DNA of 64,000 nt, taken from assembly GCA_000934385.1 (NCBI GenBank), contig KN880479.1:1-64000 (forward strand), written 5' to 3'. Source of the DNA: Cylindrobasidium torrendii FP15055 ss-10. Taxonomy: Eukaryota; Basidiomycota; Agaricomycetes; Agaricales; Physalacriaceae. Below the pieces are notes generated by a model that did not search any database, was not told the DNA's origin, and was given only the letters and a program-made list of their open reading frames with translations. This document shows positions 22,211 through 33,939 of the stretch, piece after piece. A program made the translations under genes and the position numbers. Position 1 is the first letter of the stretch. Every line of letters begins with the position of its first letter.

Positions 22211-22970
22211 TCAAACAAGGGGAATAGTAAGCACCATCTTTTGATGGGGGTCGCCGTCTTCATCGAATTCATCGCCCTGTAGAACAGTATCAGCGCCAGA
22301 CTTGTGAGGACGGCGGTAAGGAGTCGGTGCGCATCCTACGACTCGATGGGAATCCAAGTTGTCCTACCTCAGGAACATAGCCGAATCTATATCATGACAA
22401 TGAGTCAAACAGCAAATGCGAGCAAAAGGAGGAGAAATAAATGAGTCAAAGCCTACTACGTGCATAGCAGCCATCCAAGCAGATCTATTCATGAGCGTCG
22501 ACTAACCGTGCATAGAAACCCTTGACGTAGAGTTGCGAGTGGCACACAACAGTAACTGTGGATGCGCCTGGTGACTTCGTCGCTGCGTCTTGCTTGACCC
22601 ATTCGTGCAAGCTGTTCACGAGGGTTCGGCCAAGCTTGAACTGACGATAGTTCTTCAATAGAGCTAAGCGCGTGAGCTTGTAGTAGTCTTTTCCAGCAGG
22701 CTTGACCGCGCGAATGGTACCCATTGGGGTCGATGGGCTGTTGGTTGAGCGAAGTAGGAAGTGTGCTGTGGTCGGAATGTCATCGTATCTAACCAGAATA
22801 ATCAGAGCAACACCAAAAAAAGCCAAACGTGCTGCTTACTCGTCCCGTTCTACATCGAGCGGAAAGCCCTGTTCGTGGTGAAATACATCGATCCTGATAT
22901 TCATACAAAGTTCAATGTCTTGAGGCGTCGTAACCAGTACGACTTCATGAGGAGGGACTTCCGATGCCAT
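22211..22970 (-). CDS. GNAT-family N-acetyltransferase
   Basis: Four exons (22840-22970, 22507-22788, 22368-22386, 22211-22276) give 165 residues, the normal size of a one-domain GNAT enzyme. These enzymes transfer acetyl from acetyl-CoA to an amine. The order is the N-terminal strand and helix (MASEVPPHEVVLVTTP, then IELCMNIRIDVFHHEQGFPL), the central strand with GTIRAVKPAGKDYYKLTRLA, the acetyl-CoA loop NYRQFKLGRTLVNSLHEWV (Q-x-x-x-x-G like), and the C-terminal FYARFGYVPEGDEFDEDG. It resembles the yeast/bacterial ElaA-type or YjcF-type enzymes, substrate unknown. The third exon is only 19 bases, and the intron before it is 120 bases, long for this window. The gene lies head to head with the PPR gene. 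Confidence 0.92.
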
Positions 22971-23262
22971 AGATTTATTGCAAAAAGAGTGAACGGGTTG
23001 AGATGATGATAGGCGAATGACAACTTTTAAGTAGCTTGCAATGATTCAGGAAATGCCGGTCGGCATTCGGTCCGATCTCGCGGTTCCAGGCAAATCCAGG
23101 TCATGTCGCTGGAAGGCAGCTTAACGTTCTATTTCACTCGCCATTTTCTGGATAGTTCATAGTGGGCGGAAGGTGCGTTATGGTCTTCATCGCATTTGAA
23201 GCTCCAATTAATCTGCTGCAGCTCTCCTTCGCTGTGTTCCTTCTGCCGCCCAGCCGACGCGC

Positions 23263-26200
23263 ATGCTCGAGCCTGTTGCCGCCGCACTATCGAGCCATGC
23301 ATCGACCAGCAAGATACATGCGTTTGTCACCGCGCTTTCAATGGTCAAACGCAGCCATGGCCACCAAGTTCGAACCCTCAGCTCAGATCCTAAGGGCAAG
23401 GGCAAAGCACGCGAATGTGAAGAGGATGAAGAGGAATTGCGGAGGAGACTCGGGCTTGACGAGGGCGTGGACAAAATAGAACCGGATCCCATTGACTATG
23501 CGCATCATTGGAGTATCGTTGCTGCTAGGGAACTTTTCCATCGCTCAGCTTGTGCGTAATCAACTCCGAATTCAGCACCCCGAAACTAAAGTCTTCCAGC
23601 TCTACTTGAGGACCCACCAACGAAAGAGAGACCGTGGTCGGTGCAGGCTTTTTGGCAACAGTATTTGAAAGCCCCATCAATACTTTCCGGATTCTTTTCC
23701 ATCCTTCGGAAGCCTCCTCCAAGTCCTGACCCTCCAGATCCACGCGCACACGCCCCTCATGTCCTCGAAGGACAATTACAAAGCTCAAACATGGACTCGA
23801 TTTGGGAGGCGTACGAGCAGAGCCGAGGCGGGTTAGAGGAAGTCAGCATTGGGGTTATCCTTTCTCTTGCAGAGCAGTTGCTTGTTTCGGCAAGCTTCCA
23901 GGACGGACAATGGGCACAGGAGGAGAACAGACTGGCATGGCGGGCTCTATGGACGAAGAGAATTGAGAGCATTCTCGAGTACGTCGACACCCGAATTCAC
24001 GACACATCACACTTCGCCACCCAACGATTATTCCTTCTCGCGCGCGCCCATGCTTTCGCCGGGGATGTAGACTCGGTGAACGAATGCCTTCAACGAATAC
24101 CACGCCACCGCACCGACTCTCAGCAATTGACGAATGGCTATCTCGACGTTCTCAATCAGTTCGCTCGTTCGGACGACGCCGCATCCATGCTTCAGTTTAT
24201 AAACGAGAACTGGGACTTCTTCAAGCCTGCACTCACGGCCATGGACTTCAACCTCAGGAGGCTCCTACGCCTCCCCTCAGAGTTCTGTCCAAAACCCATT
24301 CTCGATCTGCAACTTACGGTATATCAACTGTTGACGCGATGTGTTCGCCGTCCAGTGGAAGCCGTGCAAACCATCAAGGATAGCCAACTTCTCCAAGTTG
24401 GGGAAGTGCTTATTCGTGCCTTCTGCAAGTTAGGGCGTGCACAGTCTGCCAACTCTCTGGCAGAAGCCATGTGCGAAAGAGGTGTTCGTCCAAGCCGACT
24501 CTTGCGTCTCCTCATCGTCCGGTCTCTCGTCAAAGAGGATTCGATAGCAGTTGCGAAGCGCGCATTTCTTGCCGTTAAGGAGGGGAACGACGCTGCATAT
24601 CTTGCTATTGGTTTGCATATCTTCGGACATGATGGCGACCCAGAGCAGGCTCAAGAGTTCTTCGACCGCTTGTGCAAGGTAGCGACCCCGACTGACATGG
24701 ATCTGTCGAGCTTGCTGCACGCCTATGCCTCCGGTGGACTGGTCACAGAAACTCACGAAGTGTTCCGTCGCCTCTTTGACGAGGAAGGCGCCGTATACCG
24801 CCCGTCTAATGTGCACTATAACGAAGTGCTATACGTTCATGCGAGGGCTGGCGACGTTGAGGGCCTAGAGGACTGGGTGCAGTACATGGGAGAGAAAGGC
24901 GTCGTTCCAGATGTGTACACTTTTTCCATGTCCCTCCAGGCGTTTGCGGAGCGGGGAGACTTGGAGGCAGCGTTGGACGTGTTGGCAAAGATGAAGAAGT
25001 CGGGTGTGCGGCCTAATGCTGGGACATACACCATGGTTCTGACTGCTCTATCGCGACGTGGGGACCCTGTCACTGCAGAACGTGTGTACAAGGACGCGGT
25101 CTCCTCCGGCATCAAGCCCAATCGTCGTATGGTTTCTGCGCTCATGACCGCTCATGTTCAAGCCTCTTCATGGCGTGGCGTCGTTCGAGTCTTTGACTAC
25201 ATGGTGTCCACCTTGCGGTTTGACCCTTCCATCGAAATGTACAACATTCTTCTCAAGGCCTATGTCGCCATCGGTGTCGCCTTCGCCCAAATCATGCGCC
25301 TTTACAGCCAGTTGACAAATACAAATCTTCGCCCAGACCGCTACACGTACGCGTTGCTCATTCAGGCTGCGGCGGACAGTGGGAATATGTACATGGCAAA
25401 TAAGCTTTTCGACGAGATGGAGGCCAAGGCGGAACTATGGGAGGAACACATCGAGGTCACCGTGCACTCTATGACTGCCTTGATGACTGGGTGGTTGCGA
25501 AACGGGTCGCGAAAACGCGCAAAGGTTGTTTATGAGTCCATGATCGAACGAGGCATCCAACCAACATCCATCACCTTTCTCGAGATTCTGCGGTCGTACA
25601 CAAGCAGCTCACAAGAGGGCAGTATCGAGCTCGCCGAGAGTTTCATCCAGGAGGTCCTCACCGAGTACGGTCACGAAGACAACTGGAAGGTCGCGCCATT
25701 TCGTGGGGTGGGTTCCATGGACCACCTCTTTGCGCCTGTAATGTGGGGTTACTCTCGTCGGAGACGGCCTGAGGACGTCGAGCGTATGCTTGAGGTCATG
25801 GTGGAGAGAGGCGGGACACCCTCGGTTGGGGTTCTTACTGCTCTTCTCGACGCACATCGACGTGTTGGTAACATCGATGCTTGTGTCGCTCTTTGGCCGC
25901 ATGTTTTTTCTACCGGAGTGCAGGCTACCAAGGTACGACTCCCGGACGGCACTGAGCGGCGCGTACAGACCGACATCTTGTGTCCTGCCCTTTCAATCTA
26001 CATCCATGCATTGTCCTCTGCCGCCCGCCATCAGGCGGTCGCCCGAGTATGGAAGTCTTTTCAAGAGGCAGGACTTATGTTCAACTCTGCCAATTACAAT
26101 CACCTCGTTCTCTCTCTCATTCGGGCCGGAGAACCTGAGCGCGCCTTCCAAGTCCTCGACCAAGTCATTTTGCAGCATCAGCGCCGGTATCAGATGCTCG

Positions 26201-26712
26201 CGCGCCAGCGAGACCTCGTCCCAGAGAGGCCGGAGATATTTGAGGAGCAGTCCGATTCCAGCATGCCGCCGCCGAAGTCGAAGAAGAATCAGCTTACGGA
26301 GAAGCAGATCAACAAGTACTTCTCGGACAGAGCGGAGGTCTACACGAACAAGGGTGCACTGGTTGCGGACGATGATTTGATCTATCCAATGCACATTTTA
26401 TCTCAGGTGTCGCCTGGTTGGAATTACTGGGCACCACATCGTTCGGTGACCTCTGCGCTGCTCGTCGTCATTTTGCGACTCCGCGATGGGTTGATGTTGG
26501 AGGCGTTGAATCCTGGTAAGGCAGGTTCGGAGCTACCATTGCGGACGGAAGAAGAAATGGCAGAGGAGCGCGAGCAGTCGACTTTCTTGCTGAGTTCCCT
26601 CGAGGAGCAATATCCGGAGGCTTGGGCAGCGCTGGCTGCTTGGGAGGACAAGGAGAGACACAAGCTAGATACTGACCAGTTTAACGAAAAGTACTATGAG
26701 AGCGTGCTATGA
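23263..26712 (+). CDS. Pentatricopeptide-repeat (PPR) protein, probably mitochondrial
   Basis: Two exons (23263-23551, 23600-26712) give 1133 residues. PPR proteins bind single-stranded RNA and act in organelle RNA processing, stability or translation. Repeats of about 35 residues are plain from roughly residue 380 on, for example DVYTFSMSLQAFAERGDLEA, RPNAGTYTMVLTALSRRGDP and RPDRYTYALLIQAAADSGNM. More degenerate repeats occupy the N- and C-terminal parts. The N-terminus has basic and hydroxylated residues without acids for the first 40 positions, consistent with import into mitochondria. The intron was placed because the ATG frame ends at 23557 while the long frame has no ATG near its start; joining gives HRSASLLEDPPTKERPW. 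No yeast orthologue is claimed. Confidence 0.92.
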
Positions 26713-26864
26713 AAGTAGTGGTAGCTCTTAGCTACTATACTATGGTGCATATTCCAACAGTAAGTTACACATGCTAATTTATATTTATTGCCAAGTTATG
26801 TTTCGTGATCGACGTGATCGAGAGGCAGCGCTCGCCGCTCGCGTTTCGTTTGCTTTACCCCACG

Positions 26865-28170
26865 ATGGCGAACCAGGCCGAACTCAAGAAGACGTTGCAG
26901 GAGTTATTAAAGAGAGAGGAACTGGGAAACAAGATTTGCGTTGATTGCAGTGCGTGACCTATACACGACCCTTGTATTCCCTCTGACGGGCGTGAACGTA
27001 GGCAACCCAAATCCCCAAGTACGCGTTGCCTTCCTTGACTTCAATCCTGATTGCTGACAAGTCTCCACGACAGTGGGCATCTATCTCGTTTGCGATCTTT
27101 ATATGCCTTCAGTGCGCAGGTGAATACTTCCTCGGACGCGTCAAACGGCCATTTAATAAGCTTGATGACAGGTCACCACAGAGGCTACGGTGTACACATT
27201 AGGTGAGTATTCTACAACTCCCATTTGTCTCCCTGTCCACATAGGCCATTTCTTAGTTTTGTCCGGTCTGTGTCAATGGATACGTGGTCGGAGGAGCAGG
27301 TATACATAAACCCAGGTGAATGCAGGTATGAGCTAACGCAGTGCTTCATTAGGTGAAGAAGGTGTCGCTGGGCGGGAACCGGGCGTTCAAAGAATTCATG
27401 CGCAACTACACTCCAGCGGATGTTGGTGGATATGTCGAAGGTGCGAGCAATCACGATATATATCATTCTTGGGCCGCAAGTCAGGTTAGTCTCCGTGCGT
27501 TGGTCTCGTTCTTGCTAATCATATTCCTTCAGTATAGAGAGAAAGTGAGCCAGTTGATATCTCAGTCAGTCGAAATCTGACAATCTCGTAGCTCGAGTAT
27601 GAAGTGGCTGGCAAAGACTGGTCGCCCAGTCTTCCGCCCATAAACGCGCCCGAGCTCCGCAAGTCACGAGTATCGTCCCCGCCACTGGGATCTCCGGGGC
27701 TCGATGAACGCTACAGAGGATTTGGCAATACCGAGCCTGTATCCTCTTCTCCTGACCCTGCTGGACCGGACGTCATGTCCAGTCTGCGGACGGGTTGGGG
27801 ATTCTTTTCGTCTGCTGTTGCTGGGGCCAGCAAGGCCGTCAATGAGAAGATGAATGACCCCACGGTGCGCGCTTACTGGCAAGACGCGGGGCGCAAAGCA
27901 AGCGCGGTGGGAACAGCTGCAAACGCATGGGGCAAAGAGCGGTTTGGTGTAGACGTTGCAGAGCGCGTGGGTGGTGTCATGGAGGGTGTGAGCGGTGGTC
28001 CTGAGCGGAATGGATATGGACGTGTTGACCAAGGCTACGGACTCATGGACGATCCTGATGAGCCGGAACACAGCGCTTTGTACGACCAGCCAGCCAAGGC
28101 CCAGCAGCAACAGCAGCAGCCGCACCAGAAGAAGAGCAGTTGGGATGATGCGGATTGGAAGGATTTTTAG
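26865..28170 (+). CDS. GCS1: ARF GTPase-activating protein, ArfGAP1/Gcs1 type
   Basis: Eight exons (26865-26949, 27002-27018, 27074-27119, 27172-27202, 27257-27299, 27353-27484, 27533-27544, 27592-28170) give 314 residues. It stimulates GTP hydrolysis by Arf1 during COPI vesicle traffic at the Golgi. The N-terminal ArfGAP zinc finger is complete: CVDCSNPNPQWAS supplies the first two cysteines, ICLQCAGHHRGYGVHISFVR the second pair and the arginine finger, followed by SMDTWSEEQVKKVSLGGNRA. The C-terminal half contains ALPS-like stretches rich in Ser/Thr and Gly (GWGFFSSAVAGASKAVNEKM) that sense curved membranes, and ends SSWDDADWKDF. Seven introns crowd the first 730 bases and two exons are only 12 and 17 bases long. 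Confidence 0.95.
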
Positions 28171-28786
28171 ATGGAGGCGGAATTCAAACTAGCAGCCTGT
28201 ACCCAAGGATTTGGCGTCCTATATACACATTACTCCTTGTCAGTAATTTCCACTATGTTGGAACTAGGTTTCCAATCGATTGGTTCATCGAGTAAGTCTG
28301 GGGGTCGGCCAGTACGGACAAACATTGGCGACGATGGCGCTTGAGAATAATTTACAGTGGTGCATCATGAGCCTTCTCATCTTCTGTCGTTGATTGTGGG
28401 CAATGCAACGAGGCATCCCGACGTTTTTTTTAATCGACGGAAAAGTCCGTCGTGGTAATGGGCCATCAATTTTGTCGAGGGATACTCTGTTCCCCATCAA
28501 TGGTTGCTTGTCCTCGAATCTCCCGGCCTGTTGGTCGTCGTACACACAGCCAAGGCTCGGCGACGTCGGACGAAACACTATGCTAGCTTCCGGGAGGGCG
28601 AGAGTATTTTCCAACTCATTTCTCTTCGTCCAACATCCATCCGTAATCCTGAACCGATCAACACTTGCAGAATCTGCCCATTGTCTCGGGCCAAGACCAA
28701 CACAGCGGTACCAGTGACTTTCAAGAACGGCCAACTCCAGCTTTCCCACTTTCAGCAGCGCAGCGAGTCAATTCCGTCGCAGCAAG
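28171..28786. other. Promoter region of the velvet gene
   Basis: Contains the 3' flank of the ArfGAP gene and the leader of the velvet gene. A run of eight T bases lies near 28425. Open frames on both strands show no family resemblance. Confidence 0.5.
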
Positions 28787-29821
28787 ATGATCCAGCAGAC
28801 GTCCAACCGCAATCGCGCCTCTTCGCAGGTGGTCACCGACGGCCCCGACATCTGGGACCAGATGAACGGACCGATGGGACGAACATACGCGCTCGAGCCA
28901 ATACAAAACCCGCTCCGGGCGCGCATGTGTGGATTTGGGGACAAGGTGAGTAGTAGGCAACGGCAAGCATATCGCCATCGACTGATCGCGATAGGACCGC
29001 CGCCCTCTCGCGCCCGCCGCAGTGGCCAAGATGATCGTCACCAATCCCGACGGGAGCATCGTGGACCCGCACGAGATTGACTGCTCGTTTTTCGTCTGCA
29101 CCGTCGACCTTTGGGACCACCACGGCACAACAGAAATGAACCTCGTCCTCCATCCATCGTCTTCGGACAAGGTGCCTGTGCCCACACCCGCACCAGCGAC
29201 CCCAGCGCCGCCCCCGCCGTCAGGTCCATCGTGGCAGCAATCCGCCGGGCCCTCATCGGCCAACGATGCCACACCGTACCGCCCATGGTCTGCAGAGCCT
29301 GGAGGCTCGACATCCCCCACATTCATTCCAGCCCCCGAGCAGGACAAGACGGACAGGCAGATCCAAAGCCTCCCTCGGCACACCTACACTCGAACACTGG
29401 TTGGACCTCTGTCGGCCAATGCACAGCTGCTTAAAGACGAACATCGCAAGCCAGGAATCTTCTTCCTTTTCCAAGACCTATCCGTGCGCACAGAGGGCTC
29501 CTTCCGGCTTCGCATGCGACTGGTCAATATTGGCGCCCATCCAGCCCCAGACCCCGGCGCAGTGGGTGTGCACACCGATGTCTCTCCCGTTCTCGCGCAA
29601 ACGTTCACCGAGCCGTTCACTGTTTGGAGTGCTAAACGCTTCCCAGGCGTCCCCGACACCACTGCGCTTTCCATTGCATTTGGCAATCAGGGCCAAAAAC
29701 TACCCCTTGTACGTTCAATCTAACGTTCAGAGCCACCTTACTCACACCATCCCAGCGGAATCGACACGGCTCGGGCAAACGTGCGCGCCCAGGGAACTCC
29801 GACTCTGAATCGGATAGTTAG
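28787..29821 (+). CDS. Velvet-domain regulator, VelB-like
   Basis: Three exons (28787-28945, 28995-29708, 29756-29821) give 312 residues. Velvet proteins are fungal DNA-binding regulators of development and secondary metabolism; VelB pairs with VeA or VosA. The velvet fold begins PLRARMCGFGDKDRRPLAPA and continues VTNPDGSIVDPHEIDCSFFV. It is then interrupted by an insert of about 85 residues rich in Pro, Ala and Ser, and resumes with LVGPLSANAQLLKDEHRKPG, IFFLFQDLSVRTEGSFRLRM and KRFPGVPDTTALSIAFGNQG. An insert at this place is the mark of the VelB group. The last exon adds a short basic-acidic tail (RNRHGSGKRARPGNSDSE). The start ATG lies in a normal context and no presequence is seen. Confidence 0.93.
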
Positions 29822-29914
29822 TCCATCTTCTTTATCTTTTAACATCCAAATGGACTATATATCCAGTGTCCGTCGAATTATCGTATTAATACCTTATGTA
29901 CATCCTTTGTTGTG

Positions 29915-32900
29915 CTATCCATTCTTGGGGACGTTACGAGTAGCAGTAAGCGAAGGCTTGTACGGCTTGACTGCCGGCACAATCCCGGAGCTTCCACTTC
30001 CACCTCTTGCTCTGGACGGCACTGCGCCGGCCGTACTCGAAGGATTCAGCGGCGATGAAGCAAACCCACCTGTCAGCCTCGTCAACGGCGAGCCAGGAAA
30101 CGATCCCGTGCTTGCAGTGTTTGCCGCCACCGTGTTGGTGTCCCCAGTCACCCGCCGTTTATTATTGGGCCTCTTGACTGCCCTGTCTTCACTCCCGACC
30201 TCAGAAACCTCGTCAAACACTCCAAGGTCAGCAGTCGATCCGCCCATTGCCTGTCGCCTCGCCTTCTCATGCTTGGATTGTACCGCCCGGAAATGCTGGA
30301 CCAACTCTGTCCACGGGATGACTCCAGCCATCTTAGCTCTGGGGGTCGTCGCTGGCGTGCGAGGGGCAATATGCATGAAACCTCCCGAATTGACGGCGTT
30401 CAGTCGATTGCGCAATGCGACAAATGCCGAACTTTGAGGCAGGAGCATGAGCAGTCCATACAAACATTTGAACAGATGAGGATGGCGGTCCGGCTCGAGC
30501 AGTTGTAATCGAAGGTCTGTGTGATAGGGCCATAAGTATCACCCCCCGGCGCCAAGGGCAGTGTTCGCCATTCGAAGGGTACTCACAAGTAAACACTGGG
30601 CTCTCAATCAGCTGCACGAGTTTGTCGATCTGGACCAACATCGGCACAGTAATCTCCAGCTCTGCGAAAATGTACAGCAGACTGGAGGCATGTTCGTATG
30701 CTTGTGCGAGCAGACAAAGGGAAAATACGGCTACGGCATTGTGACACCATGAGCGGTACAGCGTCGTAAACAACGCCGCGCCGTCTGCTCGCGTCTCCGA
30801 TGTCTTCAGCCGTTTGCGGAATTCCGCGAGCTCCGGAGAGGTGATGAGAATGATGTTGAGCTTTTGCACGATGACGCTCGCGAATTCCAGATCCTGTCGA
30901 GCGGGAGGTCAGTACGAGGGCTTCAATACTGCCGAAGAACCCACATCTTCTTGTTCCAGGATCTCTGCAAACATCCGATATATTCTCTCGTGATTGAGAT
31001 TTAAGCACAACTGCCGAATAATCAGACTTCCTCTGGTCTCGAGCAGGCGCCGGTCTGTACTGAAGAGCTCAAGGAGCTTCTCCATGAAGTAACGGAAGTA
31101 ACCCTCCTCAGAGCTACTCGAGATCTGAGCCAGCAATTGCAAGTCGTGCTTTATGACCTCCTCCGAGTTATCTGAGAGCGTCTTGAGCAACGCAGGAAAT
31201 GTTCCGTCATCCATCGCAAGGATCTTTCGAGGTGCCTTCTGGTGAAGCATGATGAGCCACTTCAGAGCCGACACACGAGTTTCTTCGTATTCCGACAAGA
31301 ATTGCACGGTAAGTTCGGTCACTGTTGCTTGATAGTCGAAGGGCTCCTCCTCCGCCACCGGCGCCGTCATAGTAGTCAGTGCCGGGCTGGGCGCTCGACT
31401 TTCTGTGGTGGGTGACTGGACTGCTTGCCCTGGCGGTGGCTTGATAGTGATGTCGACACCACTCCCCTTGCTTCTGGTGACCCCACTGGACAATGGTGGT
31501 TCCGGCACAGTTTCTGGTGATGATGCGTCGCGCGTATCCCGAGGGGATGTCGAGTCTCTCTTAGTCGGAGGGCCTCCGCTTGGCGTAGGTGAAGGCCCAC
31601 TAACAGACCCGGACTTTGCGACGCTGAGAGTCTTCTGCGGTGGCTGTGGTGGAGGTAGGTCTTGGATAACATCCATGAGCAGCTTGTTTGTGCGCAAAGC
31701 TGGGCCTTGTATCATCTCGACATGATGCGCTAGGTTGGGTAACACTGCTGGGATGAGTCTTGGAGTGAAGGGAAGCATTACATCCGACGCGAAGGTGAGA
31801 AACTCGGAGAGCCATCGAAGAGCGGTCGACTGCTGGATTTCGTCGTGGTCCCCATCGAGTTGTAGTATGAGTATCTCTACTATTGAAGCATAGTCGATGC
31901 GGACTCCTTGACCTGGGACCCAGGTGCCAGTCTCCCGGAAATCCATTTCACTGGCGCGGTCATCGTCGTGTGCTGTTTTCTCGGTGTACTCGTTATATCC
32001 ATCCGCTGGCTCCCTAGGTGCCCTAGCGGCCCGTTCTGCAGCTACTCTGTTTTGAACGGTGCTCACATCACGAATTTCACGTAGGAACTCGGCGAGAAGC
32101 GTTTTGGTGGCGACACGAACGTCCTCGGATGGATCAGAGAGGTATTTAAGCAGGCCGTCCAGGAACTCTGGAAGATAGGTGATGAGCTCCAGTTCCGGAA
32201 CCGAGTCGAGGACGGTTATCCATGAAACGAGATAACTTCTAGTGAAGGGTGATACAACGTAAATGCGTTCACGAAGAAGGGGTATGAAATGGGCGAGAGA
32301 GAAGGCAAGAATTGGAGAGGCAGCATCGGGGCGGGGGACGAGAACACCGCGAACTTGATCTCGCGCCTTTTCCGTCTCTGGGTATTGAGGAACGTAAACG
32401 GAGGCGGTTTCCGCTACTATGTCCTTGAGTAAACGATCAAGCAGCTCCGCCCCGTTTTTGACAGATAGCTCAGAGTCTGCAGCGAGCTAGAGAAGGGATA
32501 AGACAATATACAAATGGCGGAACAGGAAACGCGCCTTGCTTAACGCATCAAATATCTCGTTGAAGTAGACCAGCACCTCTCCTTTGGAGACTTTGCAGAT
32601 GTTGTACAAACACTCTGCACTGAAATATCGAATCCGATTCTCCGGGTCCACAAAGCAGTCGAGTAGAGGATGGATGAATTTGTCCATGTATGGTGCTACG
32701 TCGACGCCCAGGGCAATAGCGGTCCCCGCCAGGCCGATGAGTCCGCCATTCCGCACGTGCAGAGGATTAACAGCATTGCTAAACATGTCCACCAGTTGGT
32801 CTATGATTTGCTGGATGCGGCGGTCGTCTCCAGAGGTATGGCATTCTCGTATTTGCCTGCGTTGTCTTTAGCAAGAGTGCTGGGCTCATGTTGAATCTCG

Positions 32901-33033
32901 TACTTCTCGAGATCTAGGGCAGCCGCTTTCCGCTTCTCGTATATCTTGTCAATGAGCTGCTTTGCGATGGCGGTTTCTGCGCGCGGTCAAACATCCGACT
33001 TTCCTTTCCAATGGCCAACTCAAGCTCACCCAT
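29915..33033 (-). CDS. VAC14: VAC14, scaffold of the PI(3,5)P2 kinase complex
   Basis: Six exons (33030-33033, 32904-32976, 32535-32856, 30945-32486, 30587-30893, 29915-30516) give 949 residues. Vac14 is a HEAT-repeat scaffold that holds the Fab1 lipid kinase and Fig4 phosphatase at the vacuole membrane. The Fab1-binding start is clear (METAIAKQLIDKIYEKRKAA, then IIDQLVDMFSNAVNPLHVRN and GGLIGLAGTAIALGVDVAPY). The conserved C-terminal Fig4-binding part reads AEILEQEDDLEFASVIVQKL, LYRSWCHNAVAVFSLCLLAQ and KCLYGLLMLLPQSSAFVALR. A serine/proline-rich insert sits in the middle. The first coding exon is only ATGG, and the intron at 32487-32534 uses a GC donor. Both are demanded by the conserved sequence across the joins. 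It is head to head with RIB7. Confidence 0.96.
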
Positions 33034-33110
33034 AGTGGCACGGCAGTCATAGAAGGAGGCAGAGGCGCGTCGGCCCCACGTGGTGCACTATCTCTTTAAT
33101 TGACACCATC

Positions 33111-33922
33111 ATGGACGCCAAAACCTTTGTCGAACGGAATCTGAATCATTCTGGACATGTCGACCGCCCTTCGGTTACGCTTACTTTTGCTCAAAGTCTG
33201 GATGCCAAAATCGCTGGCAACGATGGCGTACAACTCATTCTGAGCGGGAAGGAGAGCATGCTCATGACCCACTGGTAGCAGTCCCGTTGAATTTCTTGCT
33301 TTTCTCCTATATGCTCTCAGGCTGAGAGCGCGCCATGATGCTATTATGGTCGGCGTTGGGACCGCGCTCAACGACAATCCTCAATTGAACGGTTTGCATC
33401 ATATTGGGGCCGACCTAGACTGCCATTCATCCACCTTCAGTACGCTTGCTACCCTCGGGAAATTCTCTCCCACAACCCGTCATTCTGGACACCAGCCTAA
33501 GGTTCAAAACTGACAGCAAGCTACTCAACAACTATCGTGACGGTACTGGGAAGCAACCATGGCTTATATGCTCTACCGGCGTCCATCCGGACCGTGTGCA
33601 AGAGCTCGAAAACGCAGGCGCCAAAGTGATTGCGATAGCCAGCCAACTTACAGTGCCCGCCGTTTTGGCCAAATTACACAATCTGGGCATCAAGTCACTG
33701 ATGGTTGAGGGGGGCGCACGCGTTATTGGATCGTTTCTCGCACACCCGGACGTGGTCGATACGCTCATAATCACTGTTGCGCCAACATTGGTTGGGCCTC
33801 TCGGAGTGGGATATGCTGCCCATGAAAGTACAAGCAGCAAATTCATGCAAAGGGAATCACAGAGCTTCGGAAGGGACACGGTAGTGGTTCTTGTTCCAAA
33901 AATTAGTGATACAGAGGGCTAG
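33111..33922 (+). CDS. RIB7: 2,5-diamino-6-(ribosylamino)-4(3H)-pyrimidinone 5'-phosphate reductase
   Basis: Three exons (33111-33274, 33321-33391, 33441-33922) give 238 residues, the usual length of fungal Rib7. It performs the NADPH-dependent reduction of the ribosyl side chain, the second step of riboflavin synthesis in fungi. The fold is the RibD C-terminal (dihydrofolate reductase-like) domain. Visible motifs are PSVTLTFAQSLDAKIAG, RARHDAIMVGVGTALNDNPQ, PQPVILDTSLRF, and GIKSLMVEGGARVIGSFLAH, which carries the substrate-binding Glu-Gly-Gly. Only 77 bases separate its ATG from that of VAC14, and its stop codon lies 17 bases from the stop codon of the oppositely oriented SNARE gene. Confidence 0.95.
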
Positions 33923-33939
33923 AATGGCGTAGCAAATCA

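Noticed and set aside
23757..26663. Many minus-strand and alternative-frame readings within the PPR gene
   Set aside because: They are shadows of one long coding frame with clear PPR repeats and have no resemblance of their own.
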